Shown: positions 25,906-35,395 of the stretch, one piece after another
How positions within the stretch are numbered: the stretch's first letter is position 1
How the letters are laid out: every line of letters begins with the position of its first letter
Source of the DNA: JBARDN01 sp050736695
GTDB taxonomy: Bacteria; Desulfobacterota; Binatia; Binatales; Binataceae
Direction of reading: 5' to 3'
NCBI GenBank assembly: GCA_050736695.1
Contig: JBOHWH010000116.1
Location: forward strand, 19,435 to 83,434
DNA: 64,000 bases
Program-made: the position numbers and the translations under genes
Notes under the pieces: generated by a model
Told to the model about the DNA's origin: nothing
What the model saw: the letters and a program-made list of their open reading frames with translations, nothing else
Databases searched by the model: none

Positions 25906-25937
25906 ATTTGACCATAGGAAGTCAAATATGCTATCGT
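25906..25937 (+). promoter_or_regulatory. candidate promoter and operator for the HTH gene
   Basis: The AT-rich 183-base gap before the HTH gene holds a perfect inverted repeat ATTTGAC (25906-25912) / GTCAAAT (25921-25927) around 8 bases. The left arm overlaps a -35-like TTGACC (25908-25913), with TATCGT (25932-25937) 18 bases downstream as a weak -10. This layout suits a repressor site; autoregulation is inference. Confidence 0.45.
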
Positions 25938-25985
25938 ACGGGTGCGTAAAACAAAGCCTAGAGCGATGGGAGAAACGCCAGACTC

Positions 25986-26201
25986 ATGCCGACTGCCGCA
26001 AAGGTTCTTACCGTAAATGAACTCGCGGAATACTTGCGCGTTCATCGCTCTACTATCTACCGGCTCCTCAAGAAGGGTCAACTGCCGGGCTTCAAGATTG
26101 GAAGTGACTGGCGATTTAACGTCGAGGTTATCGACGATTGGCGCTTGCGCCAAGGCGCAGGTCTGCTGATTGATGCCGCGAACGAACCCGAAGCGAACTA
26201 A
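25986..26201 (+). CDS. excisionase-family HTH DNA-binding protein
   Basis: A 71-residue HTH_17/MerR-like protein: LTVNELAEYLRVHRSTIYRL is the helix-turn-helix and KKGQLPGFKIGSDWRF is the wing. Such proteins act as small regulators or excisionase-like factors; no integrase or other phage gene is nearby. It stands alone behind an AT-rich region with a candidate operator. Confidence 0.85.
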   Translation: MPTAAKVLTVNELAEYLRVHRSTIYRLLKKGQLPGFKIGSDWRFNVEVIDDWRLRQGAGLLIDAANEPEAN

Positions 26202-26296
26202 GGGCCGAGATGGGTTCGCGAAGGATCCTGCCGGGGCGCGCTCAATCCGGCGGATAACTTTTTCGCAACCCGGTTAAGCGCTAGAGTTGTCGGTCG

Positions 26297-27478
26297 ATGC
26301 CGACCGACGTATCCAATAAAACCAGATATTTCACCGAATCCGTCATCCGCGAGATGACGCGGCGGGCGCTCAAGTCCGGCGCGGTAAATCTTGCCCAGGG
26401 CTTTCCCGACTTCGCCGCGCCGTCCGAGCTCAAAGAGGCAGCCAAGCGCGCGATCGACGACGAGTACAACCAGTACGCGATAACCCACGGCTCGCCGAAC
26501 TTCCGCGCGGCGATTGCGGACAAGGTGCGCTCTTACAACGGAATCGCGTGCGACGCCGATCGTAACGTGACCGTCACCTGCGGCGCGACCGAGGCGATGG
26601 TCGCCACGATGCTCGCGATTGTGAATCCGGGCGACGAGGTAGTCATCTTCGAACCCTTTTACGAGAATTACGGCCCCGACGTGATATTGGCGGGCGCGTC
26701 GCCAAAGCATGTCGCGCTGCGCAGTCCCGGCTTTTCGATCGATCGTGCCGAGCTGGAAGCCGCATTCAGCCCGCGCACCAAAGCGATCGTCGTCAACACG
26801 CCGAATAATCCAACCGGCAAAGTTTTCACGCGCGCCGAACTCGAAATGATCGCGGCGCTATGCAACCGCTACGACACGCTGGCGATCACCGACGAGATCT
26901 ACGAGCACATCATCTACGGCGGCGCGCGGCATATCTCGCTTGCGACGATGCCCGGGATGGCCGAGCGGACGATCACGATTAGTGGCCTGTCGAAGACCTA
27001 CTCGATCACCGGATGGCGCCTTGCCTACGCGATCGCGTCCGAACGCATCACGTCGGCGATCCGCAAGGTGCACGATTTCCTGACCGTCGGCGCGCCGCAT
27101 CCGCTGCAAGAGGCGGGAGCGGTCGCACTTCGTTTGCCGGAGTCGTTCTACACGGAGCTATCCGCGATGTACGAACGCAAGCGTGCGGCGTTGCACTCCG
27201 CGCTGACAGCAGCGGGACTCAGATGCACCAATCCCGCGGGCGCATATTACATCATGGCGGATATCGGGCATCTTGGATTCAAGGACGATTTCGCCGCCGC
27301 CGAGTTTCTGCTCGATGAAGTCGGAGTCGCCGCCGTCCCCGGTTCGAGCTTCTATCATCGCCCCGAACTGGGCCATCGCCTGCTGCGCTTCACCTTCTCG
27401 AAGAGCGACGAAACCATCGCCGCCGCCGCCGAGCGCCTGGCCAAGCTGTCGGAAAAACTCGCACCCATGCGCCGCTAA
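26297..27478 (+). CDS. class I/II PLP-dependent aminotransferase
   Basis: A 393-residue fold-type I aminotransferase of the kynurenine/methionine aminotransferase group. Landmarks are NLAQGFPDF, the N-N-P-T motif in VVNTPNNPTGKVF, ITDEIYEH, the PLP lysine in SGLSKTYSITGWRLAY and the C-terminal LRFTFSKSD Arg region. It interconverts amino acids and 2-oxo acids in the cytoplasm; the preferred substrate is uncertain. Confidence 0.92.
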   Translation: MPTDVSNKTRYFTESVIREMTRRALKSGAVNLAQGFPDFAAPSELKEAAKRAIDDEYNQYAITHGSPNFRAAIADKVRSYNGIACDADRNVTVTCGATEAMVATMLAIVNPGDEVVIFEPFYENYGPDVILAGASPKHVALRSPGFSIDRAELEAAFSPRTKAIVVNTPNNPTGKVFTRAELEMIAALCNRYDTLAITDEIYEHIIYGGARHISLATMPGMAERTITISGLSKTYSITGWRLAYAIASERITSAIRKVHDFLTVGAPHPLQEAGAVALRLPESFYTELSAMYERKRAALHSALTAAGLRCTNPAGAYYIMADIGHLGFKDDFAAAEFLLDEVGVAAVPGSSFYHRPELGHRLLRFTFSKSDETIAAAAERLAKLSEKLAPMRR

Positions 27479-27533
27479 GATTTGGTCCGGCATAGTTGCC
27501 AGGAATGCGGAAGACGAGAGCCCTCGCGATAAA

Positions 27534-27598
27534 GAGGCCGCCGGGACGGCGGCCCTACCGCGGGAAGAACTCAGTAGGACCGGCGTCTCGCCGGTCAA
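27534..27598 (+). repeat. REP pair, third copy, halves in outward order
   Basis: The same two REP halves as at 19632 and 20220 occur here, but each is inverted in place, so the GGCCGCC half comes first and the GGACCGGCG half second, separated by CGCGGGAAGAACTCA. It lies just after the aminotransferase stop. Confidence 0.8.
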
Positions 27599-27648
27599 TC
27601 CGAACTCAGCAACCATGGCACGACCTGCGGATCTGGATTAGAGCTTCA

Positions 27649-27830
27649 ATGGAAGTTTCAGAGAAACCGGCGCCAGTACTGGTAATGATTCACAGCCCAT
27701 TGATTGGACCTGCGATCTGGCGACGGTGCGGCGACCTGTTGCAGCGCAAAGGATGCCAGGTTCGGATACCGTCGCTCGCTGATTTAGTCGCCGGCGGTCA
27801 GCAACGCGATCGCTACGCTGCCCCAAGCCT
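27649..27830 (+). pseudogene. alpha/beta-hydrolase N-terminal fragment
   Basis: From the ATG at 27649 the protein reads MEVSEKPAPVLVMIHSPLIG, then PAIWRRCGDLLQRKG and VRIPSLADL. This is the first strand, oxyanion loop and first helix of a lipase-like alpha/beta hydrolase. After about 27800 the frame becomes Arg-rich and non-homologous, with no catalytic elbow, so only a truncated relic remains. Confidence 0.4.
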
Positions 27831-27886
27831 TCGGCTTTCGCGCCTTTCCGCCAGATTGACCGGGATGTTAAAAGCCTGCCTCGCCG

Positions 27887-28318
27887 CTAGGCGGCGCGGC
27901 CGTGGGTGTTGTCTTTGCCGCCGCGGATCACTCGCAGTTGCGGGCGCTCGATTCCGCCCGAAATATAGACCAGCACGGTCCATGCGCTGCGCGTGTAGGG
28001 GAAGCACACGAGGACGCTCGCAACCGCGATCACCGACAGAATCACGAGCTGCGTGAGATCGGACAGAGTGGTCGTCCAATCCAGAATTGCCCAGCAGACC
28101 AGGAACGCTCCCGCCGCAACCGCGTAGTCGAGATACATCGCGCCGAGCGACTCGCCGGGGTCTTTCCAGAAGATTGCGTGACAGGACGGGCAGGCGCGAT
28201 TCATGTGGAAGTGCGACGCGAAGACCGCGCCTCTGCCACACACGGGGCAGCGCCGATGAAGCGCCCGACCGATGAGCAGCGATGCACTTTCCCGTGCCAC
28301 ATAATTTATTTTACTCAA
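27887..28318 (-). CDS. DUF983 family membrane protein
   Basis: A small DUF983 protein: an N-terminal zinc-ribbon-like segment with RRCPVCGRGAVF and ACPSCHAIFW (two CxxC pairs), then two membrane segments. The function is unknown; members are often near cytochrome oxidase or carbon-metabolism genes. The first start is a TTG at 28318; a GTG at 28300 is also possible. It is the last gene of the minus-strand block running from the MoxR cluster. Confidence 0.8.
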   Translation of the reverse strand: MSKINYVARESASLLIGRALHRRCPVCGRGAVFASHFHMNRACPSCHAIFWKDPGESLGAMYLDYAVAAGAFLVCWAILDWTTTLSDLTQLVILSVIAVASVLVCFPYTRSAWTVLVYISGGIERPQLRVIRGGKDNTHGRAA

Positions 28319-28369
28319 GCGCCGCGATGAATCCAGAGAAAACCTGCGCGCGTTCCTTAGCGTCCGATA

Positions 28370-28945
28370 TTATTGGGATTTCGGCGCGGATGCGGCCGCA
28401 GGCGCAGAGGCTGCGAGCGCGGGCGCGGGGGTTCCCGGTTGCGAGGTAAACCCCTCCGGTAGATCGCGCATCGGCGTGACTCGAATCGCACAGATTTTGC
28501 CGGAGTCGAACTTCGCCTGCGTGGGGCGCGAGAACCCTACCCGTGCGAGCAAATACTTGCGCGGCATGTCGCTTTCGATCTGCTCGAGTGCGGCGGGATC
28601 GGTCGTGATTTCCGCCGTGCCGATAAATGCCGGGCCGGTCCTGCTTCCAATCCAGATCAGTGCGGGGCTGCCACGCCGGATGCGCTTGGCCTTCCAGCTT
28701 TGCGGACCGGTCTGAATCAGCGCGCGGTTATCCTTATCGGCGACGAACCAGACCGGCGCCGCGTTGCTCTGATTGCCGTCTTTGCGGACCGTCGCGATAT
28801 AGATGAGCTTGGCCGAGGCGAGCGCGGCCGCGTCACGCGCCGACGCTGCCGCCCGCGCGGCGGTCGCAAAGTTCAGCGCAAGGAAGATCGCCGCGAGCAT
28901 CATGACGATCGCGAATTTACGGCTGGTTCGATTCGGCTGCTTCAT
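28370..28945 (-). CDS. exported pyridoxamine-5'-phosphate-oxidase-like protein
   Basis: A 191-residue protein with a signal peptide (FAIVMMLAAIFLALNFATAARA), a split-barrel flavin-binding PNPOx-like domain (YIATVRKDGNQSNAAPVWFV, WIGSRTGPAFIG) and an Ala/Pro-rich tail. The fold is usually cytoplasmic, so the export signal is unusual. The ATG at 28945 follows AGGGAG. It lies 31 bases downstream of the large VWA protein. Confidence 0.75.
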   Translation of the reverse strand: MKQPNRTSRKFAIVMMLAAIFLALNFATAARAAASARDAAALASAKLIYIATVRKDGNQSNAAPVWFVADKDNRALIQTGPQSWKAKRIRRGSPALIWIGSRTGPAFIGTAEITTDPAALEQIESDMPRKYLLARVGFSRPTQAKFDSGKICAIRVTPMRDLPEGFTSQPGTPAPALAASAPAAASAPKSQ

Positions 28946-28976
28946 TCGATACTCCCTGCGATAAGTTGCGGCGGCT

Positions 28977-31562
28977 TTAGTCGCCGAGAAACCGGCGGCG
29001 CACGAATACCTCGCCCAGAAAGAGCGCGATTGCAAGCGGCAGCAAAAGCGAATCCGCATTGCGGCGCACCGTGATCTTGCGCCCGCGATGCCGTATCAAC
29101 GACGCAGGCGACGGATCGAACTCGCCGCCAGTCGCGCGCGCAAGCCGCCGCAGCAGATCGAGATCGGGCGGACGCAGCCGCAACTCCGCCGCGTCGGCCG
29201 GCATCGCACCGGCCGAGGCGAACTCGCGATGCGCCAGTGCCTGTTCGACGTCACCAGCTTTCACCATCAGCGTTGCCACGTATTTTCCGCGCGGCAGCGG
29301 TCCGACCTCGCCGGTGTAGAGAGATAGATCGGTTTGCGTCATCGGGATGTCGCGCGCATGGCCGGGACCCGTGATACGGCAAACCAGGTTGGGCGCGGGC
29401 TTGGTGTCGGCCTTTTCGGCCTCGACCGTGACGGCGCCGTCGGGTGCGGTGCGCATCCGTACCGCGAACATCCCGGGCGCGCCCTCGCGCATCGTCCATC
29501 CGACGAGTTGCGACCAGAATTGCGCGTAATGATTCCATCTGATCCAGCTAAGCGTCGCGAGCGAGTCCGGATCGGCCGAAAAGATCGCCGCCCGTCCGAG
29601 TCCGTACTGCCACGCGGCGAGCAGCGGTGAGCCTTCGGCCGCGCGCGTGACGCTGAGCGCGACAATCGCGCCCTCCTTGGCTTTGGTCGAGGCGTAAAAA
29701 TCGATCGGCGGAATATCCTTCGCCGCGATCCCCGACAAAATCGAGCTCCGCGGCCCTTCCACCACCGAGGTGCGGCCCGCGCCGCGCCGGTTCATCGCCT
29801 GGCGAGTCAGGCCGACCAGGAGCAGCGGCAGCTTTTCGATATCCTGCACGCGATAGAAAACACCGCCGGTCGCCTGCGCAAAATCCTGCAGCAGACGCAG
29901 ATTCTCGAGGTCGGGTCCGATTCTGATCGTCGAGACCGGAATCCGATCTTTCTCGAACTGCGCAATCAGCGCGTCATGGTCGTGATACTGCCGATTGGTG
30001 TCGCCGTCGGTCAGCAGGATCACCTGGCGGACCGGAACACCGCTGTCGAGAATCTCACGCTGCGCAATCTCGAGTGCGTCCTTGAAGTCGGTGCCTCCGC
30101 CCGGCTGCAAGCGCTCGATACGCGCCTCCAGATCGCTGCGATCTTCGCCGAGCGGCTGCAGATGACCGAGCACGTAGGGCTGCGAATCGAACGCGATCAC
30201 GCCCGCATAATCGGTATCGTCGAGCTGGCGCAAAAGTGCGATCGCCGCCTGCTTGGCGTAGCGGATTCGTTCGCCGTCGCGCACCGCCGGATAGCGCGAG
30301 TCGTAGCTCATCGAGTTCGAGCGATCGATACACAAATAGACCGCGATCGGCTCGCGCGAGGGCGGCGGCGGCTGCTGCTCGAAGGTTATCGGCAAGGTCT
30401 TTTCTAAATCGCCGCCCTTGTAGTGCTCGTCGCGCAGCGCCTCTCCGGTCACAACGAGCCCGCCGCCGAGTTCCGCCACGTAACGATTGAGCGCGTGTTG
30501 CACCGGCGCGGGCAGCGACGCGGCGGGAGCGTCATCGAGCACCACCAGCTGATAGGGCAGATAATCCTCGGCTTTGGCGGAGAGCCCGCGCGGCGCGATC
30601 ATCTCGACGCCGTAGTGCCGCAACCGCAGTGCATCGAGCAGGCTCTCGGGCCGGCTCTCCGAGGCGACGAGGACGCGCGGCGCGCCGGCCACCGAAAGCG
30701 CGGTCTCGGCGCGCGGATTGATCGCGTCGAGCGAGGGCGCCACGGTCAAATCCGCGCTCATCAGGTACGCGCCCGCGCGATCCATCTTGTAGGGCAGCTC
30801 GAAGCGGTTCATCCCCTGATGCAACGTCACGTGCTGGCCGCCGACTGCATCGCCGTCAAGGAGCAGGCGCACCTGCGCATCGACCGGATCGGGCGCTTCG
30901 CTTTCGATCGCGAGATCGAAGCTGAATTGCTCCTCGGCGCGCAGGTTTTGCGGCGCCTGAAACCCGGTCAGCGCCACACGCGCCACCGCCGAGGGAGGCG
31001 GCGCAGCGGTATAAATTCGCGTGTCGTCATCGACCAGTGCGGGAATCTCCCCGGCGGCCGAGCCGCGCGTCTGATTGCCGTCACTCAAGAGCAGGATTCG
31101 GCGGTCGGCCTCGGCCGAGAACAGGCTCTGCGCGGCGGTGAGCGCGGCGGCGATATCGGTTGCGCCGCGATCAGGTGCCACGTGAAACTCGCCGAGCAGA
31201 CGCGGATCCGAAAGCGGCGCTGCCAGGCGCGCGTCGCGGCCGAAACCGATCGCGCCAATCCGATCGCGCGGGTCCATCGCACGCGCCGCCGCGCGCACCC
31301 GCGAGTGCATCCAGGCGAGCTGATCGGGCGCGATCGAGCGCGAGTCATCGAGCAGCGCGACGACCTCAACTCCGCGCGCTGGAATCGACGCGGTAATGCG
31401 CAGTCCCGCGAGCATCGCGATCAGCACCGCAAGACATCCAAGCCGAAACGCAGCCGACGCCAAGCCCGCAAGGTATACGCCGCGGCGCAGCGCGACCAAC
31501 GCCGGATAGGCTACCAGCGGCGCCAGCGCGAACAGCCAAAGCATCGCCGGCCGGTCAAACAT
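28977..31562 (-). CDS. VWA-domain membrane protein (glutamine-amidotransferase-like/DUF)
   Basis: A protein of about 861 residues with two N-terminal membrane helices and a VWA-like segment (VEVVALLDDSRS). A central module (RVLVASESRPESLLDALR, LGGGLVVTGEAL) resembles the class I amidotransferase-like domain of such proteins. A full VWA domain follows with the MIDAS motif CIDRSNSMS and LLTDGDTN, and a membrane helix closes the protein. It probably forms a periplasm-facing complex assembled by the MoxR ATPase. The ATG at 31562 overlaps the upstream gene by 8 bases. Confidence 0.87.
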   Translation of the reverse strand: MFDRPAMLWLFALAPLVAYPALVALRRGVYLAGLASAAFRLGCLAVLIAMLAGLRITASIPARGVEVVALLDDSRSIAPDQLAWMHSRVRAAARAMDPRDRIGAIGFGRDARLAAPLSDPRLLGEFHVAPDRGATDIAAALTAAQSLFSAEADRRILLLSDGNQTRGSAAGEIPALVDDDTRIYTAAPPPSAVARVALTGFQAPQNLRAEEQFSFDLAIESEAPDPVDAQVRLLLDGDAVGGQHVTLHQGMNRFELPYKMDRAGAYLMSADLTVAPSLDAINPRAETALSVAGAPRVLVASESRPESLLDALRLRHYGVEMIAPRGLSAKAEDYLPYQLVVLDDAPAASLPAPVQHALNRYVAELGGGLVVTGEALRDEHYKGGDLEKTLPITFEQQPPPPSREPIAVYLCIDRSNSMSYDSRYPAVRDGERIRYAKQAAIALLRQLDDTDYAGVIAFDSQPYVLGHLQPLGEDRSDLEARIERLQPGGGTDFKDALEIAQREILDSGVPVRQVILLTDGDTNRQYHDHDALIAQFEKDRIPVSTIRIGPDLENLRLLQDFAQATGGVFYRVQDIEKLPLLLVGLTRQAMNRRGAGRTSVVEGPRSSILSGIAAKDIPPIDFYASTKAKEGAIVALSVTRAAEGSPLLAAWQYGLGRAAIFSADPDSLATLSWIRWNHYAQFWSQLVGWTMREGAPGMFAVRMRTAPDGAVTVEAEKADTKPAPNLVCRITGPGHARDIPMTQTDLSLYTGEVGPLPRGKYVATLMVKAGDVEQALAHREFASAGAMPADAAELRLRPPDLDLLRRLARATGGEFDPSPASLIRHRGRKITVRRNADSLLLPLAIALFLGEVFVRRRFLGD

Positions 31563-33432
31563 GGGTGACACCCCATCGCCGGGCATGTCTTACCAGGATG
31601 ATCGATTCGAAAACGAATGCGCCCGTCGCAAGCGCGATCAAAATAAACCCGAGCGGATAAACCTGCTTCGGTCCGGTCTCCGGTGCCGACGCGGACGCTG
31701 CCGCCGAACTTGGCGCGGGCGGCGTTTCGTGCGCCGCCGCCAGGTCGGATTCAGCCGCGTCGTAGTAATTGGCAAACACCATTGCGCGCGTGCCTTTCGA
31801 CTCGACGACATAGCGCCCCGCCTCGAGCGGGTGCAGCTTCACTCGTCCCCACTTATCGGGCCGCAGGGTCTCGCTGGAGCCGTCAGGCAGTGTGACTGGC
31901 GCGGCGCCGGAAACCGCCAGGGTAACGAACGCGCCGGTCGGGATGATTTGGACTCCGGCCGCCGCGGTTAGATGCCGCACCACGTTCACAACCGCGATCA
32001 GCGCGTCGAGCCGGTCGGGATCGAACAGAAAATGGTTCCGCACATCGAATGCGATCACTCCGACCCGCCCGCCCGGAACCTCGCCGGCTCCGACGATCGG
32101 GATCACCGCGGCCGCGCGTCCATGCGTCGCGTAACCGAGGGTTTCCATCCATTCCGGAAACTGCATGACCCGAGTCGGGCCGAGGGCGGCGGCCGCGCCG
32201 GCGGTGGGTTCGACGCCGCGCTCGGAACTCATCGCAGCCGAGCGCACAGTCGCATCGATCCGCAGCCCGGGAAACTTTACTCCGTAGGAATTCGATACCG
32301 GAGGAAACAACAGCAAGATCGATTCGGCGTCGATTCCGCGCACAAAGGAATCGTGCATCACAGCCAGATCATACGGCTTCGAGTTCTTCGCCGGCGCGAA
32401 CTTGGCCGCGCTGGCGGTCTCAATCTGGAAATTCGGATTGATCGCAAGCAGCACCCGCGCGAGATCGGCGCGCACTGCCTCATCCGGCGAGAGCACGATC
32501 ACTCGCGCGGCGGCGTCGGAGCGCGCGATTGCCCAGCGCTCGTTGTCGGCGGCGATAGCGTCTTCGGTGAGAATTCGCGCGTGTACGATACCGCCCGTTC
32601 TCAGCGGACCGAACGGCACGTACGCCTGCTCGCGCGGCGCAAGCATCAGCGGCTGCCGCATCAGTTCCGTGCCGTCCAGGTCAACCGCGAAATCGATCAG
32701 ATGCGGCGACGCGGAAAAATTGCGCAGCACCGCGCGTCCGCGCGTCGAATCGAGTGTTCCCGGATCGAGCTCGGCGATCGCAAGGTTGCCGTCGTCGTGG
32801 CCGATACGATGAACCCGCACGGCGGCTTCGCCCACGCCGCCACCGATAGCCTCGGCGGGAGGAATGCGATCGGTGAACAGATCGATCTGCGACGATCCTC
32901 GCGCGCGGATGATTGCGGCGCTGAGCGCAGCCGTCTTGGCCGCCACCGCGAGCGGCTCAAGACGCCCGATAGCAGCTCTGACCGCCGCGAGATTTCCCGT
33001 CTGAGGGGCGGGGACCTGTGCCTCGAGCGCATAAGAGATCACGGTGAATTCGTCGCCGGCCGGAGCCTTCGCGATAATCTCGAGCGCGGCGCGCCGTGCC
33101 TCGTCGATACGCGAGGTTCCGTCCTCGCGCGCGCTCATCGCCGCGCCCAGATCGAACACCAGCGCGTGGCTGTGTCCGCGCCCCGCGCGCGCCGGCATCA
33201 TCGCGTACATCCCCGCTATCGCCAGAACTAGCGCGGTGAGCCCGGCGACTTCGAGCCAGAACAGCGGATCGAGCCGGACGTGACGCACGCTCGCGACCGG
33301 CGCGGGCGCTTCGTCGAACAGCATCAGGCTCGAAACCTCGAGCGTGGGACGCGAGCGCGAGCGCAAATAGATCAGCACCAGCACGCCGATTGCCAGCGCC
33401 CAGAGCAGGTTGCGCGGATCGAGAAAGCCCAT
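31555..33432 (-). CDS. BatA-type membrane protein with VWA-like domain
   Basis: A 625-residue protein starting with the BatA N-terminal pattern (MGFLDPRNLLWALAIGVLVL) and a second helix near residue 60. A VWA-like domain follows whose MIDAS is degenerate (FDLGAAMSAR instead of DxSxS), and a C-terminal membrane helix lies before the stop. It belongs to the MoxR/DUF58/VWA operon, overlapping the next gene and lying 3 bases after DUF58. The altered MIDAS suggests a structural rather than metal-dependent role. Confidence 0.85.
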   Translation of the reverse strand: MGFLDPRNLLWALAIGVLVLIYLRSRSRPTLEVSSLMLFDEAPAPVASVRHVRLDPLFWLEVAGLTALVLAIAGMYAMMPARAGRGHSHALVFDLGAAMSAREDGTSRIDEARRAALEIIAKAPAGDEFTVISYALEAQVPAPQTGNLAAVRAAIGRLEPLAVAAKTAALSAAIIRARGSSQIDLFTDRIPPAEAIGGGVGEAAVRVHRIGHDDGNLAIAELDPGTLDSTRGRAVLRNFSASPHLIDFAVDLDGTELMRQPLMLAPREQAYVPFGPLRTGGIVHARILTEDAIAADNERWAIARSDAAARVIVLSPDEAVRADLARVLLAINPNFQIETASAAKFAPAKNSKPYDLAVMHDSFVRGIDAESILLLFPPVSNSYGVKFPGLRIDATVRSAAMSSERGVEPTAGAAAALGPTRVMQFPEWMETLGYATHGRAAAVIPIVGAGEVPGGRVGVIAFDVRNHFLFDPDRLDALIAVVNVVRHLTAAAGVQIIPTGAFVTLAVSGAAPVTLPDGSSETLRPDKWGRVKLHPLEAGRYVVESKGTRAMVFANYYDAAESDLAAAHETPPAPSSAAASASAPETGPKQVYPLGFILIALATGAFVFESIILVRHARRWGVTHV

Positions 33433-33435
33433 GGG

Positions 33436-34341
33436 CTACCTGACCACGCCCAGCGCGGCGATTTCGCGCTCGATAAATGTCTCCAGACTCGCGGCGCCGA
33501 ATGCGTGCGCGTAAACGATTCCGCGTCCGGCGCAGAACTCGCGCAAACGCGCGGAAAGTTCTTCGACTTTGCGCCGGCATGCGGCGCCGGCCTCTGGACC
33601 GAAGACGGTTTCGCGGGTCTCACCGGTCTCGGCGTCGCGCACGCGGACCAAGCCGGGTGGATATGCGCCGGTCGATTCGATTTCGCCCATCACGTGCACG
33701 ACTTTGACTTCGTGGCGCGCCAACACCAGCCGCGCGAGCGCATCCTCGTAGTCGGTATGGCTGACCAGGAAATCGGAAATGACAATAACGATTCCGGCGG
33801 GACGGCGATGATGCAGCAGGTCATCGGCGGCCGCGCCGATTCGCGTCTGGCCGCCGCATTTGACCGCGGCGACGAACGGCTTGAAGTCGAGATAGGATTC
33901 GCGGCGGCGATGAAACGTGGTCGCGTCCAGATGCATTTCGCCGCGGCGCATCGCGAACGCCACCATCCGCGCCGGATCGTTGTCGCTCATGCCGACGTAG
34001 GCAAGCGCCGCGCCAAGGGCCAGTGCCAATCCGAGCTTGTCGTCGCGCGCGGGAAACGCCATCGAGGCGCTCGCATCGATCAGGATCGTTATCTCGACCT
34101 GGCGGTCGGCGCGAAAGGTGCGAATCGAAAGCTGATCGAGCCGCGCGTACGCGTTCCAATCGAGGAAGCGCAGGTCGTCGCCGGCGGCGTAGTCGCGAAA
34201 ATTTTCCGGTTCGATGCCAAGCCCCTGCACCCGTCCAAGCGTGCGATTACCGGCGCGGACCGTGCGGGCGCGCTTGATGCCCAGCACCAGCCGGTCCAGC
34301 TTCTTCAGGAACTCGGGCTCGAACGCGCGCGCCTCGAGCAT
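33436..34341 (-). CDS. DUF58 domain protein
   Basis: A 301-residue DUF58 protein with the family signature GRVQGLGIEPENFRDYAAGD, then RFLDWNAYARLDQL, and a VWA-like half beginning ILIDASASM. It is the usual partner of MoxR ATPases in operons for envelope assembly or maintenance. It lies 10 bases after moxR and 3 bases before the BatA-type gene. Confidence 0.92.
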   Translation of the reverse strand: MLEARAFEPEFLKKLDRLVLGIKRARTVRAGNRTLGRVQGLGIEPENFRDYAAGDDLRFLDWNAYARLDQLSIRTFRADRQVEITILIDASASMAFPARDDKLGLALALGAALAYVGMSDNDPARMVAFAMRRGEMHLDATTFHRRRESYLDFKPFVAAVKCGGQTRIGAAADDLLHHRRPAGIVIVISDFLVSHTDYEDALARLVLARHEVKVVHVMGEIESTGAYPPGLVRVRDAETGETRETVFGPEAGAACRRKVEELSARLREFCAGRGIVYAHAFGAASLETFIEREIAALGVVR

Positions 34342-34351
34342 CAGTGAAACC

Positions 34352-35395
34352 TCAACCGCGGGCCGCGCGGGCGGATTTGATCACACGCTCGACAATCTGC
34401 GGCGCCTCGATTCCGTCGGAATGCGCGGCGTAGTTGAGCATGATGCGATGAGCCAGCGCGGCTACCGCCACCGCTTCGATATCTTCGCGCGCAACGTTGG
34501 CGCGCCCGTCGAGCAGCGCGCGCACCTTGGCGCCCATGATCAGCGCCTGCGCGCCGCGCGGGCTCGAACCGAACATGACGTATTTATTGACCATCTCGTC
34601 ATGCATCGAGCGCGGCGATTCGCCGACGTAGCGTGAATGTTCAGGCTGGGTCGCGCGCACGATTCGCGCCGCGTACTGATCCATCGCGGGCGCCGCAATC
34701 ACCTCGCGCACCAGCTTCTTTAGCGACTCGATCCGCGCGGTCGCCTCTGCGCCGGTAAACACCGGCGCGACTCCAGCCTCTTCCGGGCCGGTGGTCGAGG
34801 AAATTATCCGCACCAGTTGCTCCTCATCGGGGTAGTCCAGGCGCACCTTGAACAGAAACCGATCGAGCTGCGCCTCGGGCAGCGGATAGGTCCCTTCCAT
34901 CTCGATCGGATTGAGCGTCGCCATCACGAAGTACGGCGGCGCCAGCGGATAAGTGACGCCCGAGACCGTAACCTGCAGTTCCGCCATCGCTTCGAGCAGT
35001 GCCGATTGCGTCTTGGGTGTAGCGCGATTGATTTCGTCGCCGAGCAGAATATGGCAGAAGACCGGACCGGGCTGAAACGTGAACTCACGCCGCCCGTCTT
35101 CGCCCGACAGAATCACGCGCGTGCCGGTGATGTCGGCGGGCATCAGATCGACGGTAAACTGGATCCGATTGAAGCTCAGATCGAGCGCCAGACCCAGCGT
35201 CTTGACCAGCGTGGTCTTGCCGGTCCCCGGCACGCCCTCGATCAGCACGTGTCCGCCCGCGAACAACGCCGAGAGCAGCTCCTCGACCGCTTGCTCGTGC
35301 CCGATAATAACCTTATGAATCTCCGCCTGAACGCGCCGGAAGGTCCGCGCGAAATCGGCCACGGTTGGAGATTCGAGGGCCGCCAACTCGCTCAT
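34352..35395 (-). CDS. MoxR-family AAA+ ATPase
   Basis: A 347-residue MoxR ATPase: Walker A GVPGTGKTTLVKT, Walker B LGDEINRATPKTQSALLEAM, and the MoxR signature MATLNPIEMEGTYPLPEAQL. It acts as a chaperone-like ATPase for the DUF58/VWA proteins encoded downstream. Its ATG overlaps the stop of the upstream membrane-protein gene as ATGA, so the genes are translationally coupled. Confidence 0.95.
   Translation of the reverse strand: MSELAALESPTVADFARTFRRVQAEIHKVIIGHEQAVEELLSALFAGGHVLIEGVPGTGKTTLVKTLGLALDLSFNRIQFTVDLMPADITGTRVILSGEDGRREFTFQPGPVFCHILLGDEINRATPKTQSALLEAMAELQVTVSGVTYPLAPPYFVMATLNPIEMEGTYPLPEAQLDRFLFKVRLDYPDEEQLVRIISSTTGPEEAGVAPVFTGAEATARIESLKKLVREVIAAPAMDQYAARIVRATQPEHSRYVGESPRSMHDEMVNKYVMFGSSPRGAQALIMGAKVRALLDGRANVAREDIEAVAVAALAHRIMLNYAAHSDGIEAPQIVERVIKSARAARG

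Noticed and set aside
25818..26153. A 111-codon minus-strand frame opposite the HTH gene
   Set aside because: It crosses the operator region and is antisense to a clear HTH protein; no family features.
27820..27900. Hairpin AAGCC-TTC-GGCTT and the later GCCTCGCCGC/GGCGGC repeat as a terminator for the aminotransferase
   Set aside because: It lies about 350 bases past the stop with only a short T run and seems part of decayed sequence.
31972..33231. A 419-codon plus-strand frame opposite the BatA-like gene
   Set aside because: His/Arg-rich shadow without start signals; the minus-strand gene is well supported.
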